Shown: in pieces, positions 8,415 to 16,285 of the stretch
Layout: every line of letters starts with the position of its first letter
How positions within the stretch are numbered: the stretch's first letter is position 1
DNA from: a virus
Length of the DNA stretch: 35,514 nt
Strand: one strand, 5' to 3'
Virus record (IMG/VR): IMGVR_UViG_3300038696_000289
Location: 1-35,514 of that record
The notes under the pieces: generated by a model
The model's database searches: none
Told to the model about the DNA's origin: nothing
What the model saw: the letters and a program-made list of their open reading frames with translations, nothing else
Made by a program: the position numbers and the translations under genes

Positions 8415-9185
8415 TTAGAGGACTCTGATCCAGATTTTTTCGTTGGTCGACGCGGCGTAGTCGTCTGGACGGACGATGCCTTGGGCGGCGGCTTCGCCGT
8501 TGGTTCCCGCCTGCAAACGCCAAAATTGGAGGGCGCCGGAGATGACGATGGAGACCTTGGAATTTACGGCTAGCTCGGTAGTGGCTATGGAGTCGAGGTC
8601 GGTGGCGGTGCCTCCGGTTAGGCCGGTAAAATCTCGGAGGTCGTGGGTGCTGGCGGCGAGTGTGCGGTAGGCATCGAGCTGGGTGGTAGTGACATAGTCG
8701 GGATCGATGACGGCGGGGGTGCTGGTGGGGCCGGTGCCGTCCTGGACGATTTCGACTTGACCCCAGCCTAGGGAGACGAGGGAGCCGTCGTCCATCACTG
8801 CGGAGATGACTAGCCAGGCTGGGCCGATTGCGATGTTGGTCTCGGTGTCGGCAAAAACAAAGGTGACGTGCTGGGCGGTTGTGGCGGCCCACTGGGCTGC
8901 CGTAAATGTCACGGCATCGAGGGCGGTAATGGTGTCGGCCATGAGGGCGGCGGCTCCGGCGGCGGGTGCCGATCCGGAGACGAGTGCTTTGACCTCGAGG
9001 GTGATGTTGGCGACATTGGTGAGATCGTAGGGCGTGGAGCCGCTCTCCATGATGCCGACCTCGATTTGCACGTCTACTCCGGCGGGGATCTTGAGCTGCT
9101 TGGATGTGAGGGCGTCGATCCAGCTGCCCTGGTCGACAAATGCGTTTACGGGGAGGCGGTAGCGAGTTTTTGCGAGTGTGGTCAT
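8415..9185 (-). CDS. Putative tail protein, upper baseplate/fibre anchor
   Basis: A 256-residue protein with a beta-rich N-terminal half: VDVQIEVGIMESGSTPYDLT and ANITLEVKAL read like the beta-sandwich of phage BppU-type baseplate or fibre-anchoring proteins. The middle section is Thr/Ala-rich with a helical TTTQLDAYRTLAASTHDLRD, and the C-terminus ends in polar beta text (RPDDYAASTNEKIWIRVL). It precedes the LamG-like fibre gene in the same unit, which fits an anchor for that fibre. The family name is a guess from the sequence pattern; the coding call is firm. Confidence 0.65.
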   Translation of the reverse strand: MTTLAKTRYRLPVNAFVDQGSWIDALTSKQLKIPAGVDVQIEVGIMESGSTPYDLTNVANITLEVKALVSGSAPAAGAAALMADTITALDAVTFTAAQWAATTAQHVTFVFADTETNIAIGPAWLVISAVMDDGSLVSLGWGQVEIVQDGTGPTSTPAVIDPDYVTTTQLDAYRTLAASTHDLRDFTGLTGGTATDLDSIATTELAVNSKVSIVISGALQFWRLQAGTNGEAAAQGIVRPDDYAASTNEKIWIRVL

Positions 9186-9197
9186 AATGTGGGAGGC

Positions 9198-9635
9198 TTA
9201 GAATTTTGTGAGTCGCGAGATTGAGATTTGGAGGCGGCCGCCGGTGAGGCGGTAGGTGTGCTCGGTGCGGGAGCCTTTGATGTTGGAATCTAGGATCTCG
9301 ATAAATGGGGTCGTCAGGTAACGGACGGCTCCGTTGTTTAGGGTGACTTCGCAGACCATGTCATCGGCGGTGGGCAGGTCGGCTGGGTGGAGGATTAAAA
9401 AATCTTGCGCGCTCTCGATGTCGAGATGCTCCCGCCAGACCGTAAATGAGCCCTGCCAAGTCACGTTGCCGCGATTAAAAATTTTGGCGGTGTCCGCGCG
9501 GAGGAAAGAAACTGTCTCTAGGATAGGGCCGCCTGCGACACGTAAACCGGACGGGCCGCGCGCCTCGATGGGCCCACCGACGCCGAGGGCGACGAAGGTG
9601 GGCGATCCAGTTTTCGTAAAGCGGACGGATTTCAT
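9198..9635 (-). CDS. Tail protein of unknown role
   Basis: A 145-residue beta-rich protein (VRFTKTGSPTFVALGVGGPI; SFTVWREHLDIESAQDFLIL; VRYLTTPFIEILDS). It sits between the tail tube-like gene and the anchor-like gene, with small gaps on either side. The HTYRLTGGRLQISI ending resembles the final strands of small tail or head-tail proteins that report a ligand-binding barrel. No motif identifies it further. Upstream of its start, at 9642-9680, a short AT-rich sequence carries a TGACTAAT direct repeat. Confidence 0.62.
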   Translation of the reverse strand: MKSVRFTKTGSPTFVALGVGGPIEARGPSGLRVAGGPILETVSFLRADTAKIFNRGNVTWQGSFTVWREHLDIESAQDFLILHPADLPTADDMVCEVTLNNGAVRYLTTPFIEILDSNIKGSRTEHTYRLTGGRLQISISRLTKF

Positions 9636-9683
9636 AATTCAACAATGACTAATTGATAATTATTAATGACTAATCATGGAGAG

Positions 9684-10598
9684 CTAGGCGACTACGCCGA
9701 CTGAGAAAAGGGCATCGTTGTCTCCGGTAGTTTGGCGGCGGGCGGTGCGGAATGTGAGCGCCTGAGTGCGGTAGGTGTCGCTGCCGTATGCGTAGCCGCC
9801 CGGCTCGGCAGAGCAGTCTTGTAGGACTACGGAGGGGTCGCCGGTGGCACCGCCCGCGATGGTGAGATCGTAGCGAGCGGCCTCCTTGCCGATGCCACCG
9901 CCAAACCCGATGAGGGTAGTCAGGGCGCTTTCGGCCATGGCTGGCGGGATGAATGTGGCGCTCACCCGCAGATCTTGCAGCGCCATGCCGACGATGCCGA
10001 GGCCGTCGATGCGATTTTCGGAGAGCGTCATGTCAAAACTGATCGTGTAGCCCTCGCTGCTGTGGTAGGTCGTGCTGTTATAGCTAGCGGTGTAGGCCGC
10101 GTTTAGGACCTTGGTGAGATCGAGGCCGGTGAGTGATGCGCCGGTGGCATCGGTGCCAAAGGCCAGGTAACTGGCTAGGGCGTCGACTTCGCTTTCGTTG
10201 GCGATCAGGCAGGTGATGGTCATCTCGCCAAATTGGCTGCCGCTGCCGGAGAGCAAAATATCGGACATCGATGTGATGGCGGCATTTGCAAACGTGATCG
10301 GAACGCCATTTATCGGCGTGAGCACGGCGGCGGCGTCCGCTGCCCCGAAAATATCGGTGCCGATGGTTGTGCTGGCATAGGGAAAGAGCACGCCGAGATT
10401 ATCCCACTGTGTGGGGGTGCCGGAGATCTCGACGGTCTTACCGATGAGCAGCTCTTTGACGATGCCGAAAGCATCGATCGTGCGAGTCTCTTTTTCCATA
10501 TTGAGATTTACGGTGAGGCCGTTTTCAAAGAAGAATGAGCCTCCACCGAGTGTGAGTTTGGCGGGGCCTTTGCGGATGTTTGTGCGATCGATGGACAT
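9684..10598 (-). CDS. Putative major tail tube protein
   Basis: A 304-residue protein with the usual features of phage tube or tail-structural proteins: a beta-rich text with LTLGGGSFFFENGLTVNLNM near the start, alternating Gly and Thr strands, and no charged clusters or catalytic motifs. It is preceded by the tail terminator and completion genes and by a small gene at the place of Mu gp38. No tail sheath (Mu gpL-like) precedes it, which favours a flexible non-contractile tail. It is the best candidate for the tube because no other protein in the tail module is of that kind. A heptamer repeat array lies just upstream. Confidence 0.65.
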   Translation of the reverse strand: MSIDRTNIRKGPAKLTLGGGSFFFENGLTVNLNMEKETRTIDAFGIVKELLIGKTVEISGTPTQWDNLGVLFPYASTTIGTDIFGAADAAAVLTPINGVPITFANAAITSMSDILLSGSGSQFGEMTITCLIANESEVDALASYLAFGTDATGASLTGLDLTKVLNAAYTASYNSTTYHSSEGYTISFDMTLSENRIDGLGIVGMALQDLRVSATFIPPAMAESALTTLIGFGGGIGKEAARYDLTIAGGATGDPSVVLQDCSAEPGGYAYGSDTYRTQALTFRTARRQTTGDNDALFSVGVVA

Positions 10599-10607
10599 AA
10601 TATTTTA

Positions 10608-10640
10608 GAATTAAGAATTAGGAATGAAGAATGGAGAATT
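10608..10640. repeat. Heptamer tandem array GAATNNN
   Basis: Five consecutive 7-bp units on the plus strand: GAATTAA, GAATTAG, GAATGAA, GAATGGA, GAATT. It lies in the gap between the tail tube-like gene and the small downstream gene. It is unrelated to the GATC arrays but shares their intergenic position. Confidence 0.8.
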
Positions 10641-10657
10641 GTGTATGGATGACAGTC

Positions 10658-10834
10658 CTAGGAAGCTTTGGGCTTGCCTGCGGATTCGGCGACTTGCGCG
10701 GCGTGGGCGGCTTGGCGTTTGGCTTCGCGGTCTTTGAGCGTCTTGCCGTCGGCTTCGTGTTGGGTTGCGGCTTTTTCGCAGAGGGCTTTGTTTGGATCCT
10801 CGACTGTGGTGGGAGTTGGTTTTGCTGGTTTCAT
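10658..10834 (-). CDS. Small hydrophilic protein, Mu gp38-like position
   Basis: A 58-residue protein, MKPAKPTPTTVEDPNKALC then an Ala/Lys/Glu-rich helix and a TAG stop at 10658-10660. It uses the same GC-rich codon pattern as its neighbours and fills the otherwise empty gap between the tail terminator and tube-like genes, in the late direction. Many Mu-like phages have a tiny gene here (Mu gp38). The function is unknown. Confidence 0.6.
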   Translation of the reverse strand: MKPAKPTPTTVEDPNKALCEKAATQHEADGKTLKDREAKRQAAHAAQVAESAGKPKAS

Positions 10835-10875
10835 TTTATCGGTGGGTTGGATTGTGAGTGGTTTTTTTTTTGTGA

Positions 10876-11343
10876 TTATTCGGGACGGGCTTGGAGCCCG
10901 GCGGCGGTTTCAAAGTTGACCCCGAAGCTGCGGTAGCCCTCGGGGGCATCCTCTACTGTGAGGGCGTTGCTTTGTGCGCTGACCATGCAGTGTTGGCCGT
11001 CGGCGAGATTGAGATTAAACTGGTGTAGTGAGCGCAGGATGCGCTCTGCGATTTCGATGGCGGTGGCGCCTTGGTTTACGATGGGGCTCTCGGCGATTAG
11101 TATCGCGATCTCGATGGTGTCAAAATACGGGCCTGGGAGATTTGGCCGCGACACACGAGGCACGGGGTAGCGGACGATGATCGATACGCCGATCTCGTCG
11201 ACGGCTTTTTGCACCTCATACTCGGTCTCGGCCTGATCCTCTGAGAGCACGCCGAGGGAGTCGCCAGCGAAGAGCGTGATGAGGCGGATGCGGACGAGCT
11301 CTTGGATTTGCTCGAGGGTGGAGGTGGAGGTTGATTTGTTCAT
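10876..11343 (-). CDS. Putative tail terminator (Mu gp37-like)
   Basis: A 155-residue protein beginning right after the tail completion gene (a 1-bp gap), as for Mu gp37. The middle reads VDEIGVSIIVRYPVPRVSRP and DTIEIAILIAESPIVNQG, a mixed beta sheet with an Asp/Glu-rich edge, as in phage tail terminator proteins that cap the tube and join it to the head. The C-terminal half has SLHQFNLNLADGQHCMVSAQ. The assignment rests on synteny and general fold pattern. Confidence 0.68.
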   Translation of the reverse strand: MNKSTSTSTLEQIQELVRIRLITLFAGDSLGVLSEDQAETEYEVQKAVDEIGVSIIVRYPVPRVSRPNLPGPYFDTIEIAILIAESPIVNQGATAIEIAERILRSLHQFNLNLADGQHCMVSAQSNALTVEDAPEGYRSFGVNFETAAGLQARPE

Positions 11344-11928
11344 TTAGCTGGTTTGTCTGGCGATGTAGTCCTGAGCGGCCTCGACGAGGGCGCTGCCTGA
11401 CTCGGCCTCGGTGGGGAGGGCGGTGGGATCTTTGGGCACGGTGACTTTGGGCGTGAGAAAATAAAAAAATCTTAGGGAGTCGTCGCCTTGCGATTGGACC
11501 AGGAAGCCGCCGGGCTTGCTGCCTTTGCGCGGGATAAAAAAGAGATTAGGCACGGTGCCCGCTGAGGCGCGGACGCCGTAAACGGACTCGTCCATGGGGA
11601 TGGCTAGGAATTTACTGCGGCGCGGGGTGATGGTGGCACCGTAGATTTTTGCCGCGATGGCGGGATCGCCGATGGCGATGGTGGCGTTGCTGGTAGTGGC
11701 TCCGGTGTAGGAGGTGGCGCGACGGATGCGCGCCCAGAAGTTTGTCTTTTTCCACCCGCGCTTGTTTGGCTTTTGGTTTTTGCGGAGGAAATGGTTGTGC
11801 AGGGTTTGTTCATGGGTTTTTCCTAGCACTTGCATGAGGCCCTGGCGGCGGGGGCCGTCCACGGTCGAGGCGAGCCGGGCAAGTTCGGCTTGGGTCGCTT
11901 CGTCTGTGACTGTGATTTTTGATTTCAA
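11344..11928 (-). CDS. Phage virion morphogenesis protein (Mu gpG-like tail completion)
   Basis: A 194-residue protein matching the pattern of the phage virion morphogenesis/tail completion family. The diagnostic parts are the N-terminal helix with GLMQVLGKTHEQTLHNHFLR, then NKRGWKKTNFWARIRRATSY, then the beta text ATIAIGDPAIAAKIYGATIT and PRRSKFLAIPMDESVYG. The protein completes the neck so that tails can attach to filled heads. It lies between the minor head-like gene and the tail terminator, the usual gpF-gpG-gp37 order. The C-terminus (TVPKDPTALPTEAESGSALV) also follows the family, with a helical DYIARQ end. Confidence 0.82.
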   Translation of the reverse strand: MKSKITVTDEATQAELARLASTVDGPRRQGLMQVLGKTHEQTLHNHFLRKNQKPNKRGWKKTNFWARIRRATSYTGATTSNATIAIGDPAIAAKIYGATITPRRSKFLAIPMDESVYGVRASAGTVPNLFFIPRKGSKPGGFLVQSQGDDSLRFFYFLTPKVTVPKDPTALPTEAESGSALVEAAQDYIARQTS

Positions 11929-11955
11929 AAGGTTTGGAGGTGGGAAGGTTTCGAG

Positions 11956-11986
11956 GATCGGTCGGATCAGACTGATCGGACTGATC
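11956..11986. repeat. GATC nonamer array, copy 3
   Basis: GATCGGTCG, GATCAGACT, GATCGGACT, GATC with an exact 9-bp period, located between the morphogenesis and minor-head-like genes and followed by a short T run on the plus strand. Confidence 0.85.
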
Positions 11987-11996
11987 TTTTATTTTG

Positions 11997-12791
11997 CTAG
12001 GTGAGTGAGGCTTTTAGCCCTTGGATGACCACGCCGGGAAAGAGGGTTTTGAGGGTGGCTATCATATCGGGTTTGAAGCCTCGGATGCTTTGCTGGTTGG
12101 CGGCGTTGTAGCTGGGGTCGGCTGAGGGTTGCGGTGCGGGGTCGTCTGCGGTGATGACGCCGAGGGCGATGGCTTCGCGGCGGGGGATGGCAGCGACGCC
12201 CATGCCGCTCCCGAAATTGAATGGGGGATAGGGGCGACCGAATCGGCTGATCGCTATCCAGATCGGTGCGTTGACCAGGGCGATCATGCGGCCGCCGTAT
12301 AGGGTGCCGCCATTGGCTGACCAAATGCTGATCCAGTCGCGGCGCTCTTCGCGGCCTTCGACGCGGATCAGCTCTTGGGCGGGGAATGCTTCGAGCAGCT
12401 CGGGAGTCTGCTGGGCTTTGTGGCGACCGAATGAGTAGGCCTCCTCCATCTGAAAATCGTAGATTAACTCTAGGCGGCGGCGGCTAGTGATGTCGGTTAG
12501 GGAGCCAGAGTCTCCGGGAGCGGCGCCGAGGTTTTTGCGCATGTCGGCGACGAAGCGAGACCGATCGGCAAAGGCGTCTTCCGGATTGAGGGTGAGTGCC
12601 TCGTCGAGGATGCCCTGCATGTCGGAGAGAGTGCGCATCTCGGTGATCGTCGAGGAGAAAAACGCGCGGTCGGTGATCTCGCTCGGCACCTCTGCCCATT
12701 GCGCTGAGTTCAAGGCCGAGGCAACCGGCGTCTTGGAGCCCAGGCGGTCGACGGCCTCCGAGAAGGGAGCGATGTTGGCGTTTAGTTTCAT
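11997..12791 (-). CDS. Putative minor head protein (Mu gpF / head morphogenesis-like)
   Basis: A 264-residue protein with a helical N-terminal half (SQMTDMQGILDEALTL-type text around residues 55-70; RRRLELIYDFQMEEAYSFGR around 103-123) and a compact C-terminal half. That half reads EGREERRDWISIWSANGG, APIWIAISRFGRPYPPFNFG and PRREAIALGVI, which follows the DPxW...PPxxxxxCR...RR-A-xx-LG pattern of Mu gpF/SPP1 gp7 minor head proteins, although the cysteines of that motif are missing. The role is inferred as a portal-associated minor head protein. Its place after the C5 methyltransferase rather than after the portal is unusual. Confidence 0.62.
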   Translation of the reverse strand: MKLNANIAPFSEAVDRLGSKTPVASALNSAQWAEVPSEITDRAFFSSTITEMRTLSDMQGILDEALTLNPEDAFADRSRFVADMRKNLGAAPGDSGSLTDITSRRRLELIYDFQMEEAYSFGRHKAQQTPELLEAFPAQELIRVEGREERRDWISIWSANGGTLYGGRMIALVNAPIWIAISRFGRPYPPFNFGSGMGVAAIPRREAIALGVITADDPAPQPSADPSYNAANQQSIRGFKPDMIATLKTLFPGVVIQGLKASLT

Positions 12792-12812
12792 TTAAATCAG
12801 GATTTTTGGCTC

Positions 12813-13685
12813 TTAGGCTTTATTTAGTTTTTGCGCAATCCATTCAGCAATTTGCGGACAGATGGCATCTCCGGCTGCATGAGCCTCTGCCCAGTTCCAG
12901 TCATCCAGTCCGCTGGGAATCCCTGTCTCAGCAGACACTCTTTCCCGCTCAACCATCTGATGCCATCTGTTTTCCTCAGCAACGAGAAGCTGACTGCCAA
13001 GGTTAATTCGTGCCCGCGTATTGGTTGCCGTCTGAGTATGCCCAGGCCAGCAGTCCGCTTGCCGCCATGGCTGCTCGACCTTACCAAACGAGCAAGGTAA
13101 AGCTTCCATTGGTGCGGCATCAGCCAGCAGGTCAAAGGGGGGCATTTCTCCAAGACCGCAGACCAAGAAAACGCGACGGCGTTTTTGGGCGACTCCGAAA
13201 TATTGAGCATCAAGCACCCTTGCAAATCCCACATAATTGCAGTCGGCAATATCGCTGATGACTTTTTCAATGTCCTGGCAATCGTTGCTATGGAGCAATG
13301 CCGGGACGTTTTCAAGGACCAGCCAGCGGGGTTGTATTTCCCTGGCGATACGAATGAACTCCGAAAATAAACCGGATCGCTCACCTTTGAGTCCTTGGAT
13401 GCCGCCTTTTTTTCTGTGCCCCATGTCGGAGATGTCGGTGCAGGGGAAACCTCCTGCGATGCAATCCACTGGGCAAAGTTCTTTTGCTGAGACTTTACGG
13501 ACATCTTCAAACTGTCTGGCATGGGGAAATCTGTCACTAAGCACAGCCCGTTTGATTGGGTTAATTTCGACTTGCCATGCTGTTTCCCAGCCTGCGGCTT
13601 CGAAGCCGAGGCTGAACCCTCCGACGCCTGCAAAGAGTTCGCCGATTTTGAGTTTGTTGTCTGAGGATTTGTCATTGGTGGGCAT
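12813..13685 (-). CDS. C5 cytosine DNA methyltransferase with compensating frameshifts
   Basis: A 290-residue protein that would place a methyl group on C5 of cytosine in phage or host DNA using SAM, protecting phage DNA against restriction. Visible motifs: I (FAGVGGFSLGFEAAGW, residues 18-33), IV with the catalytic Cys82 (GGFPCTDIS), VI (LENVPALL, 124-131), VIII (QKRRRVFLV, 167-175) and X (GDAICPQIAEWI, 272-283). Motif IX is missing from this frame but is present in the next frame at 12905-12955 (LSGKECLLRQGFPADW). So a frame change before IX, near the A run around 12970, and a second change back after it would rebuild a normal enzyme. Either the gene has two small indels (a recent pseudogene or sequencing errors) or it is truly altered in its target-recognition region. 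It is inserted between DUF1320 and minor-head genes as a moron and is flanked by GATC array copy 4. Confidence 0.87.
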   Translation of the reverse strand: MPTNDKSSDNKLKIGELFAGVGGFSLGFEAAGWETAWQVEINPIKRAVLSDRFPHARQFEDVRKVSAKELCPVDCIAGGFPCTDISDMGHRKKGGIQGLKGERSGLFSEFIRIAREIQPRWLVLENVPALLHSNDCQDIEKVISDIADCNYVGFARVLDAQYFGVAQKRRRVFLVCGLGEMPPFDLLADAAPMEALPCSFGKVEQPWRQADCWPGHTQTATNTRARINLGSQLLVAEENRWHQMVERERVSAETGIPSGLDDWNWAEAHAAGDAICPQIAEWIAQKLNKA

Positions 13686-13699
13686 GTGCTTTTTTTTTT

Positions 13700-13730
13700 G
13701 ATCGGACTGATCGGACAGATCAGTCGGATG
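13700..13730. repeat. GATC nonamer array, copy 4
   Basis: GATCGGACT, GATCGGACA, GATCAGTCG, GATG, 9-bp period. It lies directly upstream of the methyltransferase gene and may contribute to its leader. Confidence 0.83.
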
Positions 13731-13742
13731 TTTTTTGATTGG

Positions 13743-14204
13743 TTAGAGGCCGTTTAGGTCATCGTGACGGATTGGGTTTTCGCGCTTGGTTGCGACTTGG
13801 ATGCGGCCGCTGGAGCCTTGGTCGGTGGGCGTGGTCTGGGGGTCGGTGGGCGCGGCGACGGTGTAATCACAGGCGGCGATCATCTTGAGGAGCTTGCGGG
13901 CGTTTTCGGCGGCGGCTTTTTGATCGTCGCTTAGTTTTAGTTTTAGGCGGGGTTGCGCGGCCTCTATAATTAGCGCGACTGCATGGCGGCGTAACTCGGG
14001 CGGAATGGCGTTGGGTGTGATGCTGAGGATGTTGGTCGAGCAGCTGCGGATGTAATTGCGCACCTCGGCTGAGATGTCGGCGATGGCCTCAGCTACAGGA
14101 TCGCTCTGACCGGCGGAGAGGGCGGCGGTGCGGAGGGCGTTGACTTGGGCTCCGACGAGATAGTCGGCGACATCGTCTATGGTGAGTGTGATCCAGGCGG
14201 GCAT
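13743..14204 (-). CDS. DUF1320 head-tail connector protein (Mu gp36-like)
   Basis: A 153-residue protein beginning MPAWITLTIDDVADYLVG, the DUF1320 signature of a short strand then a helix, followed by PVAEAIADISAEVRNYIRSC, the helical pattern of head-tail adaptor proteins, and PPELRRHAVALIIEAAQPRL. Mu gp36 belongs to this family, and the gene follows the capsid here as in Mu. It probably joins the head and tail. The C-terminal tail (AATDPQ/TPTDQG-like text, then KRENPIRHDDLNGL) is polar and probably flexible. Confidence 0.85.
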   Translation of the reverse strand: MPAWITLTIDDVADYLVGAQVNALRTAALSAGQSDPVAEAIADISAEVRNYIRSCSTNILSITPNAIPPELRRHAVALIIEAAQPRLKLKLSDDQKAAAENARKLLKMIAACDYTVAAPTDPQTTPTDQGSSGRIQVATKRENPIRHDDLNGL

Positions 14205-14222
14205 GATATGTCGTTTGGGAGT

Positions 14223-14253
14223 GATCGGTCGGATTGGTCTGATCTGACCGATC
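14223..14253. repeat. GATC nonamer array, copy 5
   Basis: GATCGGTCG, GATTGGTCT, GATCTGACC, GATC; very similar to copy 1. It lies in the capsid-DUF1320 gap and can form an imperfect hairpin. Confidence 0.85.
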
Positions 14254-14325
14254 TGTGAAAGTTTGAAAACAGTCGCGTGATTGGATCCGGAATGCGCGTC
14301 CCTCCGGGTTGACTATGGCAAGTCT

Positions 14326-15303
14326 CTAGCTGGCAGTGACGGTCTGCTTGCGGATGCCGAGCGTGCTGGTGATCTTGATCTTGCTCTTGTGAGCGAGGGT
14401 GATCTCGACCTTGCGGGCGAACTCCTGCCGGTAGACCATAACGTTTTGTCCACCTGTCATCGCGATGAATCGCTTGATGTTGGAGGGGTCATCTTTGCTC
14501 ATGCCGGAGGCGGCGTTGAACATGAGCACCTTGCTCCCGAGGAATGTGCTCAGACCACTGGAGCCACGGTAGCGGCTCTCGCGGTAGGCGAGCGCGTTGA
14601 CCATGAGGAAATCGGCCAACTCATCGGGTGTCATCTTGGCGCTGGCGTAACCGCCAGCGTTGTTTTGAGCGCGATACGCCTTTTGGCGAAGCGACCATGC
14701 GGCAGAACCGTAAATGACATTCGTGGGGCGGACGCCGCTGGTATCCTCTGCGGTGAGTAGGGTGTCGGAGACAAACTGATCGGGATCGGTTGCCGAGCTG
14801 TAGATCTTGCCCTCGTTGGTGGCAGCGGCATCGAGCAAACCAAATGCGCGGCGGATTTCTGTGCGAAACAGGATGCGACGGAGGCGGTCGACGGCCTTCT
14901 CTTCGGCGTCTGGGTCGGCTTCGATCTCGCGGGCATCGACCACGATGACTAAGCCCTTTTCGTCGAGTTGCTCATTGACCTCGTCTTGGCGTCCGGTGTC
15001 GAGGCGACCGAAATCGCCGCCCATGGCGCGGATATCTTCATCGCCCTCGAGGCGTTGAAAATAGTCTGCGTGTTGAGCCGTCTTGTAATTAAATCGCTCA
15101 GGCACTGTGACGGCGGGCGAGAGAAACTCGAGCAGCTCTTGCAGGGGATCGCTATCCCAACCGCCGACGGCGTAGTTTGCGAGTGGCTCGCTGCTAAAGG
15201 CAGACTCGAAGCGGCTGGCGTTGGCCATCGCTGCGTAGACTTGCCCGATTTGCCCGTCGCCTGGACGGCACTCGGGGAGAATTAAATCTAGGTTATCTTT
15301 CAT
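14326..15303 (-). CDS. Major capsid protein
   Basis: A 325-residue protein in the place of the Mu major head gene, following the protease/scaffold and decoration genes. Features fit an HK97-fold capsid protein of Mu-like phages: an N-terminal arm (to about residue 45), then FNYKTAQHADYF and an E-loop-like segment, an acidic helix around residues 115-150 (EIEADPDAEEKAVDRLRRIL, the spine-helix pattern), PTNVIYGSAAWSLRQ, and a C-terminal beta strand run (VEITLAHKSKIKITSTLG). The first 30 residues contain YAAMANASRF, a MANA tetrapeptide repeated in the scaffold, which could mark a maturation cleavage. The leader lacks a clear Shine-Dalgarno sequence and is T-rich on the plus strand. Confidence 0.85.
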   Translation of the reverse strand: MKDNLDLILPECRPGDGQIGQVYAAMANASRFESAFSSEPLANYAVGGWDSDPLQELLEFLSPAVTVPERFNYKTAQHADYFQRLEGDEDIRAMGGDFGRLDTGRQDEVNEQLDEKGLVIVVDAREIEADPDAEEKAVDRLRRILFRTEIRRAFGLLDAAATNEGKIYSSATDPDQFVSDTLLTAEDTSGVRPTNVIYGSAAWSLRQKAYRAQNNAGGYASAKMTPDELADFLMVNALAYRESRYRGSSGLSTFLGSKVLMFNAASGMSKDDPSNIKRFIAMTGGQNVMVYRQEFARKVEITLAHKSKIKITSTLGIRKQTVTAS

Positions 15304-15358
15304 AATTTTTGGATCTTTGAATTTTTTTTTAATTGGTGAGTGGGAACGTAGCCGCCTC

Positions 15359-15862
15359 TTATTCAGAGACTACGGTTGCGATGGGGAAGCAGGGATCGAC
15401 CTCGACCTCTTCGCCGTCGGCTGCTGCGGTGAGCGCGGTGCCGATGAGGTAGTAGGTGCCGGAGGCGACTGGTAGGTCTTGGACTTGGCCAGCTGCTGCG
15501 GTAAATACGTCTTCGCCGATCACGATGTCGCCACTAGCTGTGAGGACTGCGGTATTGGGCGAGGTGCCGAGCAGTGCGACTGGGATCGTCGTATCGATCA
15601 GAGCAGTGTCCTCGATCCAGCCGATGGGCTTATCGCTTGCGCCGCAGATCAGCACTTCGTTGGCGGCGGTGCCTGGCTTGACGAGCACATGGGCGGCGGT
15701 AAACGCTGCCTCAGCGTAGCGAGTGATGTTTCCGGGATGGGAGCTGACTGTGCCAGCGACGACGTTGGCCATGATAGCCGTATGACCGACGATGCCGCGA
15801 ACGGTGTCGATCATAGTGAGCGCCACGAAGGCGAGTAGTTGGATGATTGGATTTTTTTTCAT
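15359..15862 (-). CDS. Putative head decoration protein (DUF2190-like)
   Basis: A 167-residue protein between the capsid gene and the small helical gene. After residue 31 it reads MANVVAGTVSSHPGNITRYA, then AAHVLVKPGTAANEVLICG and GEDVFTAAAGQVQDLP, the Gly/Ala/Val-rich pattern of phage decoration or DUF2190 proteins that cap the capsid. The start at 15862 gives a hydrophobic N-terminus (KKNPIIQLLAFVALTM) that is odd for this family. Met31 could be the true start or a processing site, as it begins the MAN motif shared with the capsid and scaffold. The C-terminus ends acidic, EVDPCFPIATVVSE. Confidence 0.7.
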   Translation of the reverse strand: MKKNPIIQLLAFVALTMIDTVRGIVGHTAIMANVVAGTVSSHPGNITRYAEAAFTAAHVLVKPGTAANEVLICGASDKPIGWIEDTALIDTTIPVALLGTSPNTAVLTASGDIVIGEDVFTAAAGQVQDLPVASGTYYLIGTALTAAADGEEVEVDPCFPIATVVSE

Positions 15863-15933
15863 GATGATTTTCTTTGAGCGATTATTTATTTGTGATTGTG
15901 ATTTGGTGTCTAAATTAGACAGGGCGATTTGCG

Positions 15934-16206
15934 TTACTTTTTGGCGGCGGCTTTTGCTTCGGAATCGAATAGCGCGTCGGCGCGCACCTGGGCTTCTTGG
16001 GCCTCGATGGCTTGGGCGCGGTCGAGACCAGCGGCGATCTTGGCTTTGATTTCCTTGGCGTAGCGCGTTTGGAATGCGTTTGCGGCGTCGGCCAGTTGCA
16101 CGCCGTTGCTGGCTGCGGGTGCAGCCTTGAGGGCGTCGAGCTCGGTTTTGAGAGCGGCGTTCTCAGCGATAAGAGCGTCGAGTTGATCTTGTTCTTTTTT
16201 GTTCAT
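15934..16206 (-). CDS. Small helical head-module protein
   Basis: A 90-residue, Ala/Glu/Lys-rich protein with heptad-like leucines (LDALIAENAALKTELDALKA), probably a short coiled coil. A second helix contains AFQTRYAKEIKAKIAAGLDR. It is encoded between the protease/scaffold and decoration genes, so a role in head assembly is likely, perhaps as an extra scaffold piece. No family recognised. The stop lies about 70 bp before the decoration gene start. Confidence 0.62.
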   Translation of the reverse strand: MNKKEQDQLDALIAENAALKTELDALKAAPAASNGVQLADAANAFQTRYAKEIKAKIAAGLDRAQAIEAQEAQVRADALFDSEAKAAAKK

Positions 16207-16239
16207 GATTTTTTTTTAGGTGATTGTTTGTTGGATTAG

Positions 16240-16270
16240 GATCGGTCGGATCGGACTGATCCGACCGATC
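16240..16270. repeat. GATC nonamer array, copy 6 (perfect hairpin)
   Basis: GATCGGTCG, GATCGGACT, GATCCGACC, GATC. The first 13 bp (GATCGGTCGGATC, 16240-16252) and the last 13 bp (16258-16270) are perfect reverse complements around a 5-bp loop. It sits between the scaffold/protease gene and the small helical gene. Confidence 0.9.
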
Positions 16271-16285
16271 AGGAATGCGGATCGA

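Noticed and set aside
9684-11343. Tail sheath gene (Mu gpL)
   Set aside because: No protein of sheath size or pattern lies between the terminator and tube-like genes.
12824-13675. Second 283-residue frame across the methyltransferase as a separate gene
   Set aside because: Only its motif IX part looks like protein; the rest is shadow of the main frame.
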